This document shows positions 1 through 12,100 of a stretch of 64,000 nucleotides of DNA, piece by piece. Made by a program: the position numbers and the translations under genes. Each line of letters starts with the position of its first letter. Within the stretch, counting starts at the first letter, position 1. Origin of the DNA: Aphelenchoides besseyi (Eukaryota > Nematoda > Chromadorea > Rhabditida > Aphelenchoididae); contig JAMPIQ010000002.1 of NCBI GenBank assembly GCA_024699855.1, positions 13,702,001 through 13,766,000 on the forward strand. Direction: 5' to 3'. The notes beneath the pieces were generated by a model. That model was not told where the DNA came from. It saw nothing but the letters and a program-made list of their open reading frames with translations, and made no database searches.

Positions 1-1
1 A

Positions 2-644
2 AACGTTAAGACGGGTATGAAATGTGCGGAATTCGTGAAACTTTGCGAATGCTGCAATTTGCCGAAAGACTTCTTAGTGGTGAGTTGAATGGTTCTTGCG
101 TTGTGATGACGATATGATCTCAGAAAACTTACAACGATGTGAAGAAACATCCGTTTGAATACGACAAATTCGCCATAGCCACTCGTGGCTGTCTTTTAAG
201 GAATGCAACGAAAAAGGGATTCCTATACAAGCACGGCAATTGGGCCTGGAAGAAACGATGGTGCGTTCTAATGGAACACTGTTTGTTTTATTTCGAAAAT
301 GAAGAAGTACGTTCAATTCGATCATTTAAATTTATTTGGCAATTCAGAGCAACACACCACGTGGTATCATACCGTTGGAGAATTTGAACGTTCGCGCAGT
401 TTCGGACAGCGTTCAACATCCATATTGTCTAGAATTGTATCCCACGACCGCGGACTCTGTTACGATCTGCAAGTTGGAATCAGCGGGTAGTGTTCCAAAA
501 TCCTCCCACAACATCCTACGATTAGCTGCCGAAACGAGTCAAGAAGCTCAGGAGTGGATTAATGCTATTGAACAAAGCTCATGGATGGACGAGTACAAAA
601 GTCTTGTCCGCATAATTCAACGTGATCGTGTTCAAACGATGTGA
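2..644 (+). CDS. Cytohesin-like Arf guanine-nucleotide exchange factor, 3' end (Sec7 tail + PH domain)
   Basis: Three exons are visible: 2-79, 124-306 and 348-644, joined in frame and ending in TGA; the gene is cut by the left window edge. Exon 1 and the start of exon 2 read as the end of a Sec7 domain (NLPKDFLVKTYNDVKKHPFE, aligning with the cytohesin DLPEELLRNLYESIKNEPFK segment). The rest is a PH domain with GFLYKHG, KKRWCVL, LFYFENEE, then PRGIIPLENLNVR, which is the cytohesin phosphoinositide-binding pattern, and a C-terminal helix around AQEWINAIEQS. Cytohesins activate Arf GTPases at membranes recruited by PIP3. There is no room for the usual long polybasic tail; the protein ends about 20 residues after the PH domain. 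EFA6/PSD is the alternative Sec7-PH family, but its PH domain lacks the RGIIPLEN signature, so cytohesin is preferred. Both introns are about 41-44 nt. Confidence 0.8.
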
Positions 645-1247
645 TTCTCTTCACCGGCTTTATCAAATTAAGGGTCCGTTTTAATCATGAACACACGAAA
701 TTGGTGCAATCTCGTTTATTTAATCCATGGCTCGGAAAACGTGTTATTTTCAGTGTTTTACTTTCGCCAAATTCCACAGGTACTCTTTTGGTACTGGTGC
801 TTTTTGGGTCCAATTGATTCCTTCGAAAATCAGAGCTTTTAGACGCCTATATTCTTAACTTCATAATATCCAGCAATAGCGTAAACCATCTATTATTCTT
901 TTCAGAATGTGGAATAACTCTAAAATTGTTTCCTATTTTGAATCGTACACATTAAACGTATCGAAGCTTTTGACCAATTGAGCAGTTTAGATTTTATTCT
1001 AACTATTGGAGCAATGTGATTATGAGCTTTACAAGTTTGGACAATCCGTAGTGAAAGATCGAAGAAAATGACTTGAACATTCGAGTTTAATACAACAGTA
1101 ACTGAAGGGCAATGGAGTAAATGGAAAGAAAAAAAAATTCAAAATGCAGTTTTGTCTGATTATTTGAATATTGTGCTTCAGTCAACAATAAGGCAGGTAA
1201 GTGAGTAAACGTTGCGAGTTGTCCGTGGAAACCAAACCGACTTGCTA
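645..1247. other. Intergenic, convergent gene ends
   Basis: AT-rich spacer between the stop codons of two convergent genes. I see no open frame, RNA gene or repeat that I can support; it should hold both 3' UTRs. Confidence 0.5.
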
Positions 1248-4103
1248 TCAGAAATCGTACTGTTTTATACGATGATTGTTGTTATTGAACAAGTGATCTC
1301 GATGAATATTGGCGTCGAGAATCTTCTGATAGCGTAGTTTGCAAGCTGCTTCAATGGTTTTTGCCATCGTTGCAGCCGTAGGTTCAACGTGAAAAACGTA
1401 GCACATGAAATTCTCGGTGGAAGTGTGCATAATGAACGCAAAATGTCTGCAATTCGATTAGCTTACACAAACGCTTCTTACTTACTTGATGTCCTGACCG
1501 ATGCCAAGAAATGAAAGATAGCGAACACGACACTGAGCAATCTGTCCACCGCCAACTTCGTTGATTGTAATGGTTGAAAGGGCAATTGCAACGTCAGCCA
1601 AAAGCCACCGTTCTTTTTTCACCTGACTAACCAATCTATCAACTGCGTCGTTCAGAATGTCGATTCCAGTAGCTCTTGGCACTTGGGTTACCCCGATGAA
1701 ATGACATCTGATTACACGACGAACCTCATCAATAGGCGCTGCCATAGAAGATTCGCCTAAACAACAGAATTGAACAACGAGCTACAAACTGAAAGTTACG
1801 AATGATACGCCGTTCCGAAATGGGAGTAAACGATTGAGGTTGTTGACGTTGGAGCATAAGTTGCTTGCAAATATCACGCAACGTGTTTGCAATCGCGCGA
1901 GCAGGCGTATCACATCGAAATACGTGACATAGGAAACGTCGAGATTTTGGATCTCGTGCCACATATGCAAAATCACTGTAAACGAAAAAGTACATGAATT
2001 TGTGATACGTTTTTACCGTCCATTATCTCGTCCAACACCCCAAACTCGAATCTGTTGAATCTTCTCGGAATGAATGTTCTGCAAACTCTCCGGATCAACC
2101 AATAACAACTCGCTGTCGTTCAGCTCCATTATCAGTTCTTTTCCGTTTCCCCATTTTGGTGTATCTGATCGTGATGTATTGGACAACTCGATGATTGCTC
2201 GATTGACGGCACGTGAACTTCGGTCAGCAGTCAAATCATCTTCCGAGATCTCCGTCCATCCCAAAGATCGTACGGCAAAGCGAACCGACTGAAATTTGAA
2301 TTTAAATGTTGAGCAAACTTTGTTGACTGACTTTACGGGCATCTTCTTCGATGAAATCGGCATTCGATTCTTCATCGTGATTTTCGACTTGTCGTTTCGT
2401 TGTGATCTGTTTGAAGGAGTGCTCTTCGATGACCGGTTGAGGCGGTGGAACGGGTGATGGAGTGGCCGCTGGTGGTGGAACGAGAATTCGTTCAGGCTGT
2501 GGAATATACGGTTGTTCTTGTTCGGGTTGAAGTTGCTTTTCATAAATTGGCGATGGACTGCGCGCTGGTGCTTGTTCGGGAATTTCGGGTTTGTTCGAAA
2601 TGCGCTAAAATGTCTTTTTCTGCGTGCAATGTCGTTTTCAAGAGCTTCATCGCACGTTCAATTCAAAATGCCGTCACCATTATTCGAGAAAATGCACGCA
2701 AATTCGATTAGAATCACCCGACAATTAGGTTAAATGGCAACCCAAAACTGTTTCCCACGATCACAATCAAACTTTCAAAGTTAGAAAACAAACAATTACC
2801 GGCGGTTCTCGTTGAATCGTTCCACTATCCACGTGCCAATAATACGAAAAACCGGAGGGATCTAAATAGTGGAAATAAGAACACAACGACTGGCTATTGA
2901 ACGTGCCTTCATGTTTCTCCCAACCAGCAGGCAATTGACGAACTTCTTCTTTCAGTGGCCGAGAGTATTGACTCTCCAAATTCACACCGCTGTCGTGACT
3001 ATCGGGTGATAGAACTGCTGTTTCCTGGACAACATCTTCTTCTTCCACCACGTAGTCAGTCAATGGTGGTTGTCGAGGTGGACGTGGAGCTTCAGCTTCT
3101 TTTCGACGAATCTGATCAAGTTGCCAGTAGAAAGAATAGGGATCACGATGTTCGGTCATGATCGTTGTATCGCCGACTTGACGTACTCGAACATTTTCCG
3201 ACTGTTTCGAAGCGGCATCGATGACGGCGCGCGAGCGTTGAAAGTCCTGTGTTGAATAATCGACAGACATGTTAGGGTTAATTTGCGGCGAATGATTTGA
3301 AGGCGAATTTGAATAACGAACACGTTCTTCCACTCTTGTTGTCGTATAATGACCACGATTAGTTGATTGATGAGACGATGAAGGCGATGATTGAGCGGCG
3401 GTTCGGTGTCTCGCAGCGTTCAACGGTTCCCAATTGCCGTTGGTGGCCGCCGGACTGTTTGTTGTCGAAGAACGGCTAGTTTCTTGTAATGTCCCGCTCT
3501 CCTACAAAAAGCCCGAACATCATTCGAAACCAATTCGATTAACGAAAAGCAGCAAAAGCCAGGACGCAGTAGCAGTAAAAGGATATCTTAGAGAACTTGA
3601 ACAAAAGCAAAAAAATGAAAGCAATATCGACAATGACAGAAAGCTGAAGTACGATAAAAATAAGCGATAATATCAACGTGTTAGTTTGGTAAAATAATGT
3701 TAAAAAGCACACGAAATTCTTGCATGTTAGATACCTTATTGTTATTCCAATCTTCTTCGATTAGTCGTGCATCACTACGAGCACTACTATTGCGAATTGC
3801 AGTCCTCATCTGATCTCGATTCTTTACGTTTCGTTCATCAGTTGTAGTTGTTCTTAGGACCGACTTTTTGTAGTGGGTATTCGACAATTCGTGGGATCGA
3901 TCATCAGTCAGAAACTGAATGGTGGCACTTTCGGACGCTGCCGATGGCGCTCTTCGTTGTGGCGAGTAGATCACTTCTTCTTCTTCACGTTCCTCGTTGA
4001 ATTCAATGAACTCGCTGTCCGTATCGCGGGTCATATGAAATCGATTTTGGTTTCGTTGATGATAGTCGGCGGACGAAGGGTTCTGTCGATTGGAGATTGA
4101 CAT
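1248..4103 (-). CDS. feh-1: Fe65/APBB family adaptor (FEH-1-like): WW domain + two PTB domains
   Basis: Exons, 5' to 3' on the minus strand: 3735-4103, 2907-3501, 2800-2861, 2332-2604, 2017-2288, 1800(or 1809)-1975, 1486-1756 and 1248-1446. Fe65 proteins bind the cytoplasmic tail of APP-like receptors and link them to actin regulators and the nucleus. The WW domain begins LPAGWEKHE. The first PTB domain carries FAVRSLGW, RVWGVGRDNGR and FAYVARD, near-identical to vertebrate Fe65. The second has GIDILNDAVDRLV, CRVRYLSFLGIGQDIK and AACKLRYQKILDA. The N-terminal region is Ser/Arg-rich and acidic, and a Pro-rich linker (PPPAATPSPVPPPQP) follows the WW domain. Two oddities: the WW domain is interrupted by an apparent GC-AG intron (2862-2906), and its second conserved Trp is Arg (TIQREPP). 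Met at 4103 is the first plausible start; a splice-acceptor-like CTCTCAG lies 15 nt upstream. The symbol is the nematode name for the family. Confidence 0.9.
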
Positions 4104-7100
4104 GACGGCATTTACGTCCTGAGAGATTAGTCGATTACGTGCACATCAAATTTAGAAAGACAATGCGCGCGAACGGACCCGATGAACTGGGAAACCCGAG
4201 GCGTCGCAACAACCGTGAGGTCGAAAAGCAAGAAAACGCGGAATTCCATTCATCTAACCGCGACGGTTTGGCCGCTCAATCCGTCCGCGTGCGTCGCGTC
4301 TACGTCGCGCACGTCTTTGCGTTTCCCATCGTGTAACTGCGATCCTCCGAACGATGTTTGTAGTTTTTAATCGAATGTAAACGTTCAAAACTGTTGCCAT
4401 TGAGATGGTTGCTATCCACTCAATGAGTGGCTCAACGAACCTCAAGATATCCAACGCAGTTGGGTTGATCTACGCGCGTGGAAAAAAACTGTTGCAATCG
4501 AGTAATTAGCCGACAGATTACTTTTCCTTATTGTTTGTTGGCCGTTGAATTGGGTCATGAATCGAGATCGCGCGCTTATTGTTCTTAAGCGGATTACAGA
4601 TCGCTGAATTGTGTTTGCATTAACCGAGGAAGCTACTTAATCTCAAGATGAGTGAACTGGTTAACAAACCAACAGCAAGAAGTTAGTTGAAACGGTAGAT
4701 GTGATTCTTGTGAGTTAAAAGCATAGAGACTGATGTTCAAATGGTTCATTTTGACTACAAACCAAACGTTAAGGGTTGCGAATGCGAAGCCAACGAAAAA
4801 TTTCCTTCATTGAAACGAACTGAATACGCACGAGGCTTCTTTCTGCTCTTCAACAGTCAATAAGCCTGACGGTATGAAGCGAATTAAAAAGCAAATAAAC
4901 CGCGAAGCCAAATGAAGGGAAATCCAGAGAATGGGATCTAAAATATTCTCCGATACAAATCGATTAACAGACTTTTCCAATAAACGACATTTCCGAGGAT
5001 TCAAAGCGTTTATCGAAAAACTCGTAAAGCTTCTGAGTTCAAACTCTAAGTAGCAACTTCACGAGCCAAACGACATTGATTTGAAGTAACGGACGAAACA
5101 AAAGCGAACGCCTCAAATGGACGAACGGAAAGCAGAAGTGTCTTAGAAGCTCTGGTGAGAATAAGGTTGTTACTTTCGGCGCGTTCTCGTTGTTTCAAGA
5201 GAACTTAACGTGTCCAATTTACGTCACGAGAAGTTTAACTGATAAGTAAAATTGAAAATAAGCGCAAGAGAACCGTAACAATCGTAGAGGTCATGATGTT
5301 GAAACAACAACGCTCTTCACTCCCGCCTACAGGGTTTGTAAACAAACGAATCCAAACAGAAACCGTTACAACGCGGTAGTCGCAAAAAGCGTATGGCCAC
5401 CACGGATAACAAAAAGCCCCGTGTCAAAGGAACGTATGTGAAAAAAAGAAAGAAACGGATGGACTGCAAAACGGGATCTGCGTGTGCGAGTAGCAAACCC
5501 TACGGCCGTGTTTCAGGGCGCAGAAACAAGCGACCGTGCAGTTGTATCACTCTCCAAGAGTTCCGTACAACAGCAAAGTAGCAACACACGCAAACACGAA
5601 AATTCGTGTGATTTCGAACGTCTTTCGAACACAATAATTTGCGAAAAAATGATGTTGAGCTCAATTGGCCGATTCAATTGTGAAATAAAACGATTAGGTT
5701 CCAGATTGGAACAAAAACGTCGTGATATACGTACGCCTCTTACTCTTCATCCAACCCTTGGCCTCAATTGCGCTAACCCCCGACTCAAGAGATTAAGCGC
5801 AACGATGCCGCGCCTCTTGACGTTACTTCATGATCTTTGAAGACGCGCACAAGTCCATGAAATTGTTCTCTTCTATTTATAAATGCACTATGACAAACTA
5901 TTTTTGTTGCTTAGTAAACAACTGCACGAGAAGCTCTCAATTTTATCACTGAGCCGAGAGAATTGCTCATTTGTTTAGTCAATGATTAGTGATCTACATA
6001 CTATTCCATCATATCAATGCGAAAACACCACAATTCGCTAAGTCCTTCCATTGCCAACAGTGACCTTAATGCACAAAAATAAGCACCTTGTCAATTAAAA
6101 TACTTTAAAACAAAAGCTGTCTAATTGCAAATGTGGGTTTCTTTTCGTTGACAAGTTGCTTTGGCAATGAAACAGATGAGCATGAAAACGCTAAAAATGT
6201 AGACCTCGAATAGCTGCTCTTTTCACCTGTGTTTGTATTCGTAAGACAAATGAAGTTCTTAGTATCTGAAGGAATCAATCAGTTGTAGTTCTTCTGTTTA
6301 GCCTACCAAACTTAATGTTGTTTGGAATATAAGGCGAGGAATTCTCCAACACTAGATGACGACATTCGATGAGCTCGAAAACGCGAGTACCAACTCGTAG
6401 AATTGTACTCGAACGTATGGAGCAATTGCAGTGATTGTTAGCCGCAGTTGAGTGCAAATGGAAGCCACGAGAATGGTTCCAAAAACGGCAATTTACATTC
6501 ATTTCCTTACTTCTCGCTGAACGATTTCATTGATTCGAATGAGAAAACTGAAGTCGTGGAGTACCTAAAAACTGAATTGACTTTTTCAAAGTTCGATAAG
6601 CAAAATAACGATCGTCACTTCATTCTTCAAGCTATCAATATGGGCAATTTTAACGGCCAGATTTTCCCACTCTAAAGTCTTTCCACAACTTCATGCGTAC
6701 ATCAATCCAATCAGATTTTGGGTTTACCACAGCCAACTTGTTTGACTTGTTAGCTAATCGACATCTTGTTATCAAAGACGTCTAAATGCTTGATGAAAAG
6801 CCTTACTTATAAGACAAAAAAGTTTTGTTTGATCAGCGAGGAGATTGATTGAATATGTTGATTACTGTAAACTTGCTGTCAAACGTTTACGAACGCTTGT
6901 TATCGATAGTTCAACAAGAAGTGATTCGCAAGAAAAATACACCGAACACTATCTACCTTCATTCAACAAGTGCAAGACATTTAAAGCACAAACAAGTTGC
7001 AAAAACAATCGTTCAGAATCAATCGACGATTACAAACTCAATACAAATATCGCCAGTTGTTAGTCAATTAGCTTGCAAAACAAGTGAATGGTCAATTAGA

Positions 7101-9166
7101 TACACGATTCAAGACAAATGTCCTGAGTAAAACTGAAATTGCTACAGTTTAAATTCGATGAATATTTCAGAGACCGTGAGCATTGGTCATAAACGATCAT
7201 TCAACCAGAAACGGGTTTTGTGTTCAAACGTTGCCATTTGTTCGGGTCCAGTGAAATTTTTCGTTGTTTTGCTCTTTGCTCGTTGAATATAATGGAGCTC
7301 AAAAATCATATCTCCATCGGCTAATTCAACGATTTTGTTATCGTTCTTAACTTACGGTTGCACTCTTAGGTTTCAGCAGCACAACCTTTCAATGATGTCT
7401 CTTGAAGTTATACAAACCAAAAATAAATGCGAAATGACCACTGAGCAAAATGTCGTCTAACTTGTTGCTCGAATCACGTTTTGAAGGTAAAAGACTACAA
7501 TCGAATGGAGGCCACATAACATGAACTACAATAAAATCCTCAAGATCTTAGTATTCACGTTTAAATTTCATTTCTCCATAACATTACTTTTACAGTTGGA
7601 ATTTGGTTGTATGCATTTCTTTCTTATCTCTGCCAAGTGCAGTTGTTTTCTTATTGAAATGCTTTGTAAACATTGTGAACGATCGAAAGCTTAAATGCTA
7701 ATTGAGTGCTTTCCGTTTTCGTATCACATGTCGTATGTTAATAACTTGAGGAGGAGGGAATATACTTGAACTTTTATTTGCTGTCAACTTTATTCGAGTT
7801 TATTTTTGCAGTTTGCAATTCAAAACGTTTGTTGGAACGGTGCCTTTTTGACTGAAACAACAAGACATCAAGAATTCCATTTCTACGGGTATGGCTTTTG
7901 AAGACTCGAAATTTGAAAACGACCGTTGTGTTGAGAGAGGTTTGCGGTTTTCATCGACAGAAATGTTTGCACTGGGTACCATGATCCTTATCCTTGAACT
8001 GCCGACAGTTTGTCTGTGCTTTTGCTCTTTGTCTGTACATCGTCTAATTGCTAATGCATAATTACTGTTGACGTTGGAAGTTCAAAGTCTTCACTAAGAC
8101 GTGTTTCCATTGTGTATCGATGTACTGGTCTTACAAACTAAAGACTTTAATTAGAAAGGCTGTTTGTTCCTCATTATCTCATTTCCGTATTAACTAATTT
8201 TCTTGCTTGTAATCTTGATTTGTTTATTAGAAAAGTAATCTCGCTAAGTTTCGTAGTGCACGACTTCTGAAGACAACAATCACATAATCGCGAACTGCAC
8301 AACGGAAATCAAAAGTGCCCTCACCGAGGGTCAACCTTCAGGACTAGAAGCAAGGAAGGAGTCGGAAAGCAGAGCCAACAACCGCAAAGCCACGCTCCGC
8401 CCTCATTCTTGCGACGCACTTTTGGCACTCATTTTCACCGCCTTTTTTTCGGTTGTGTCCCGCTGGTTTGTCGCCGGCGTTGAAATTTTAACAGTAGAGA
8501 TAGTTGCAACGACAAAACAAAGTCTTCGAGACTTAATTTCCCCTCATTCATCACCACCTCTTACCGATCATCTTCGGTCGCGATTCGCAGTTGCCATTTT
8601 CGTCTCATAAGCCTTCTATTTTTAGCGGCGATCCGAGTCGCTTGGACACTTCTTTTTGCGACTTAGACCCGGTCCATATCATTTGTCATTATAGACGGTC
8701 GCAAATCACCGCCCGTCGAATTCAAATCCCACTCAGTTCGACACGCCTCCACTACTGTCCACCAACCGTCGATAATTCCGCTGAAGGCGCGTTGAGCTAC
8801 CCAGTTCGTGTGTCCGAAAGTCGCCGTTTGTGATGATTTGAAGAACGGACGTGCGCGTACAGTTCCCAGTATTTTCAGTGGCTTCAACACGAAAAAGATC
8901 GGTGTGGAACAGCACCGCTTCTTCCGTTCTTGTTGGCCAGCGGCCGTTCTGCTCCTCCTCTCCCAATAATTCTTCAACATCAAATCGCCGCGCACACGAC
9001 GCGTTCCAATGTTTCACAGTACAGATTCGTATGAACGCAAAGTCGTGAACTTCGAAGTCTCCGATTGTACGTCCCTTCAACTGCTGTCTTCAACCGCAGT
9101 CAACTTCGTTCCCCTTTTTCAACGACCCGTCACTGCCATTGCTGCCGATCGAATTGTTGCAGCACA
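4104..9166. other. Gene-poor upstream region
   Basis: About 5 kb between the divergent Fe65 and muscarinic receptor starts. Most of it is AT-rich with only short, unsupported frames. Two stretches are visibly richer in GC: about 5390-5570, and about 8270-9166 just ahead of the receptor start. The second, where several overlapping frames stay open on both strands simply because stops are rarer, is the likely promoter/5' UTR region. No family was recognised in the longest frames (5484-5840 + and 8663-8995 -). Confidence 0.4.
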
Positions 9167-12100
9167 ATGTCCGAAGCCCTCGGTGATGGTACAATCAACA
9201 CATTGTCAACCGTGGCTTCGACATCATTTTCGAACGTCGGTGTTGCCGAGACTAATTTGTCTGCTGCTGCAGTGGCAGAAGAGTTGGGTGTTGCAAGTTG
9301 GCTTCTCGTCTTCGTTATGGGTATTATGTCGGTGGTGACCGTAGCAGGCAACCTAATCGTTCTACTTTCTTATTATCTAGACAAAAACATTCGTCAACCG
9401 TCCAACTACTTTATCTTCTCGCTTGCAGTTTCGGATTTGGTAAGTTGCTTTGGCTGCGTTTTCGGGGCCACCCGCATTTTCCTATATTGAGGCAATTTGT
9501 AGTTTGTCTATTAACAACGTGTATTGAATTTCAGTGGGAAAGTACAAAGGAAAATGAAAAATCTTCAACATCATTTTTCGAAAATTTCTGGAGAGACTTC
9601 GAAATCTGTACACTTCTCATAAGATTACTTTGATTGATTGCGATTATTCGGTGTTTTTTTGTGTCTGACTCGCTCGGTATATTTTTCATGTGTGAACAAA
9701 TTTCTATGAAATGGGAACGATGTGAAGCTCTTAGCCGTTCACGTCAACGCTTCTTCACCGTCTACATTTAATTGATTTAAGCGCCGTGCACTTTTTTTGT
9801 TTATTGGAAGGTCGAGATTGCCGTCTTCTTCCGCATCGGGAGCATAGTCTTCAAGTGCCATGATAAATCTGCCGCTAAAAACTGCTAAATTTATAGATGG
9901 GAAATGGTTCGACGCTGTTCTTTTTACTTCGTCCAACACACGAAGCTCTGAAAACCAATCATATGTTTGCGGATTAGAGCGCGGATTTCCGCCTATTTGA
10001 TTTCTTGGCGGCCAATGCCTTAGGGCACATCAAAGGTCCGACCAAATTACCGAACACATCAACGTGCTCGTCAGTTCATCGCATGTTGACCACACATGCG
10101 AAAGGAATAACCGGGTGTCGCTTTTCGAGTGTACTTAGCAGGATCGCAACTCTTAACGTTGCTTCTTAACTGACACAACAAAACGATATTCCAATGTCAG
10201 TTGGCTAACTTCCACTTCATTTGTGCTCTGATCCTTTGAATTGGAATAGCGATCAACTCTGGTCAACGCTTGTTGATTGATCAGAGGATTATGTTCATAT
10301 TTTGACAGTTAGAAAGTTTAAGGTTTCAGTCCAATACTTAAACATATACGTGTAGTGCAAAATAGACCATTATCGTTGACACCGGAAGTTGTGTCATAGC
10401 TGAGAAGGTCGACGAACACCACTTTTTCCAATACTTTTATGCATTTTTGAGATTTGTATTGAAAGTTTTTGTCCCCACAAAAACTATCATAAAATGAATA
10501 GAAAAGAATATGTCTCGATAAGAAATGTTTTTAATTCAAAATCAAATTTGATACTTGAGAGTTGATTAGTTTAGAGGCTGCTTCTTGAATCCAATCAGTT
10601 CGAAGACTTTGACCGCAGATCACAAAAAATTTTTATTCTCTTGAGGATGCATCATCAGAACTTTCGTTTTTATGATTTTCTCATCATGCGAATGCTAAAC
10701 AAGGTTTTGGTTTACGGTCGTATGTTGAGTTTGTAACTATCGAGTTGTTGGGCAGCAAAAGATTGATGAACGAAACTGCGAAAGCACACTCGCCGACTAC
10801 AGCACAAGTTTACTCATGGCTTTTTGTACTCGAATCGATGCGTTTGACCGAGAACTTTGTTGTTCTGTTTAAAAGTTTTCGACAAAAACGTTCATCTATT
10901 CGACCTTCTGATAAGTTGGATTCGCAAAGCCGAAGACAAGCGGCACAGATGCCGGCACGCAGATCTCGTCTCTAGAGACGATTGACGAAAAGTTCGCAAA
11001 GAAATTTTATTCATCGGGGATTCGATGTCATAAATTTGCGCTTCAACCTCCGCTTCAACAAGATCATCTTCGAACGAAGTGTCGAAAAGCGAAGTTCGAG
11101 GGATGGGTTGTGGAAGGGAACAAAAATTGGCCACGTGTATCGAAAGAATTACGCCGTTGAATAAGTCATGCTGCAATTGTTTTTGCGCTTCATCAACTCG
11201 ACGCCATCTCTCGACTTGAACTCGCTCACGGCATCGAACGACCGATACGGCTCATTGACGGCACAAGGTCAGCCAAAAACGCTGCTCGTCCGTAACACTT
11301 CAAAATAGCGATGCGAATTTGTCCACTTAGCACAATGCGTCTCTTCCTTCCGCTCGAGCGTCGATGCTTTCCATTTCGAAGTGACCGTGATTCGGTTGTC
11401 TGATGTCTGTAGAGATTTCCGGCACACACCGCGACCGTCTTGCAACAACTTTTGGTCGCCGAGTTCATAGCAGGAAACGTCTAATTTAAGAGAGCCATGT
11501 CATATGAACTGAAACAGTGGTGCCACTTAACAAAAAACTTACAAATGAACAAGAATAAAGTAATAGGGACCAAGCGAGTTCGCAAGAATACAAAATTTTT
11601 TACTCAAAAGCGAACAGACAAAAGTGACGAGAATAAGACCATTCAAATGCGATTCCAAAACCGGAAATCAAGTAACTTTGTTCGTAGACAAACGACAAGT
11701 GGTTTCGAAAGTCCACGAATATATCAGCTGTTTACTTGTTTAGATCATTGGCCTTGAAGGAATACCGGTATACACATATTTTTTTATTCGCAATCAACAT
11801 TGGCCGTTTGGTGCTTTTCTCTGCGATCTGTGGCTCTCGATCGATTACTCCTGTTGTTTAGCTTCAATTTACACGGTCAGTTCGCTTTAAAACGACTATT
11901 TGGGGGGAGCTCCAAGCTGTGAATTCAATTTGAAAACGAAACAATTTTGCTTCTCGTTGGGTATTTTGAGTCTTTTAACTGTAATCCGAATGAAATTGAT
12001 GTTAATGTTTAGGTGTTTGGTTTGGCAGCTGACAGGTAAACTCATATACGAACATGCTCGTTGTTAACGAAGTTGTTTTCCTTTCGAATTTAAGATTCTG

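Noticed and set aside
5484..5840. 118-codon plus-strand frame in the gene-poor region
   Set aside because: Composition resembles chance; no splice context or homology visible.
8663..9080. Overlapping minus-strand frames of 110-115 codons
   Set aside because: All six frames are relatively open here because the DNA is GC-richer; it is the probable 5' region of the receptor gene.
9739..11468. Minus-strand frames in receptor intron 1 (one with [19 protein letters not shown], one with [19 protein letters not shown]), possibly exons of a nested gene
   Set aside because: No set of splice sites joined them in phase and no family was recognised, so they were not annotated.
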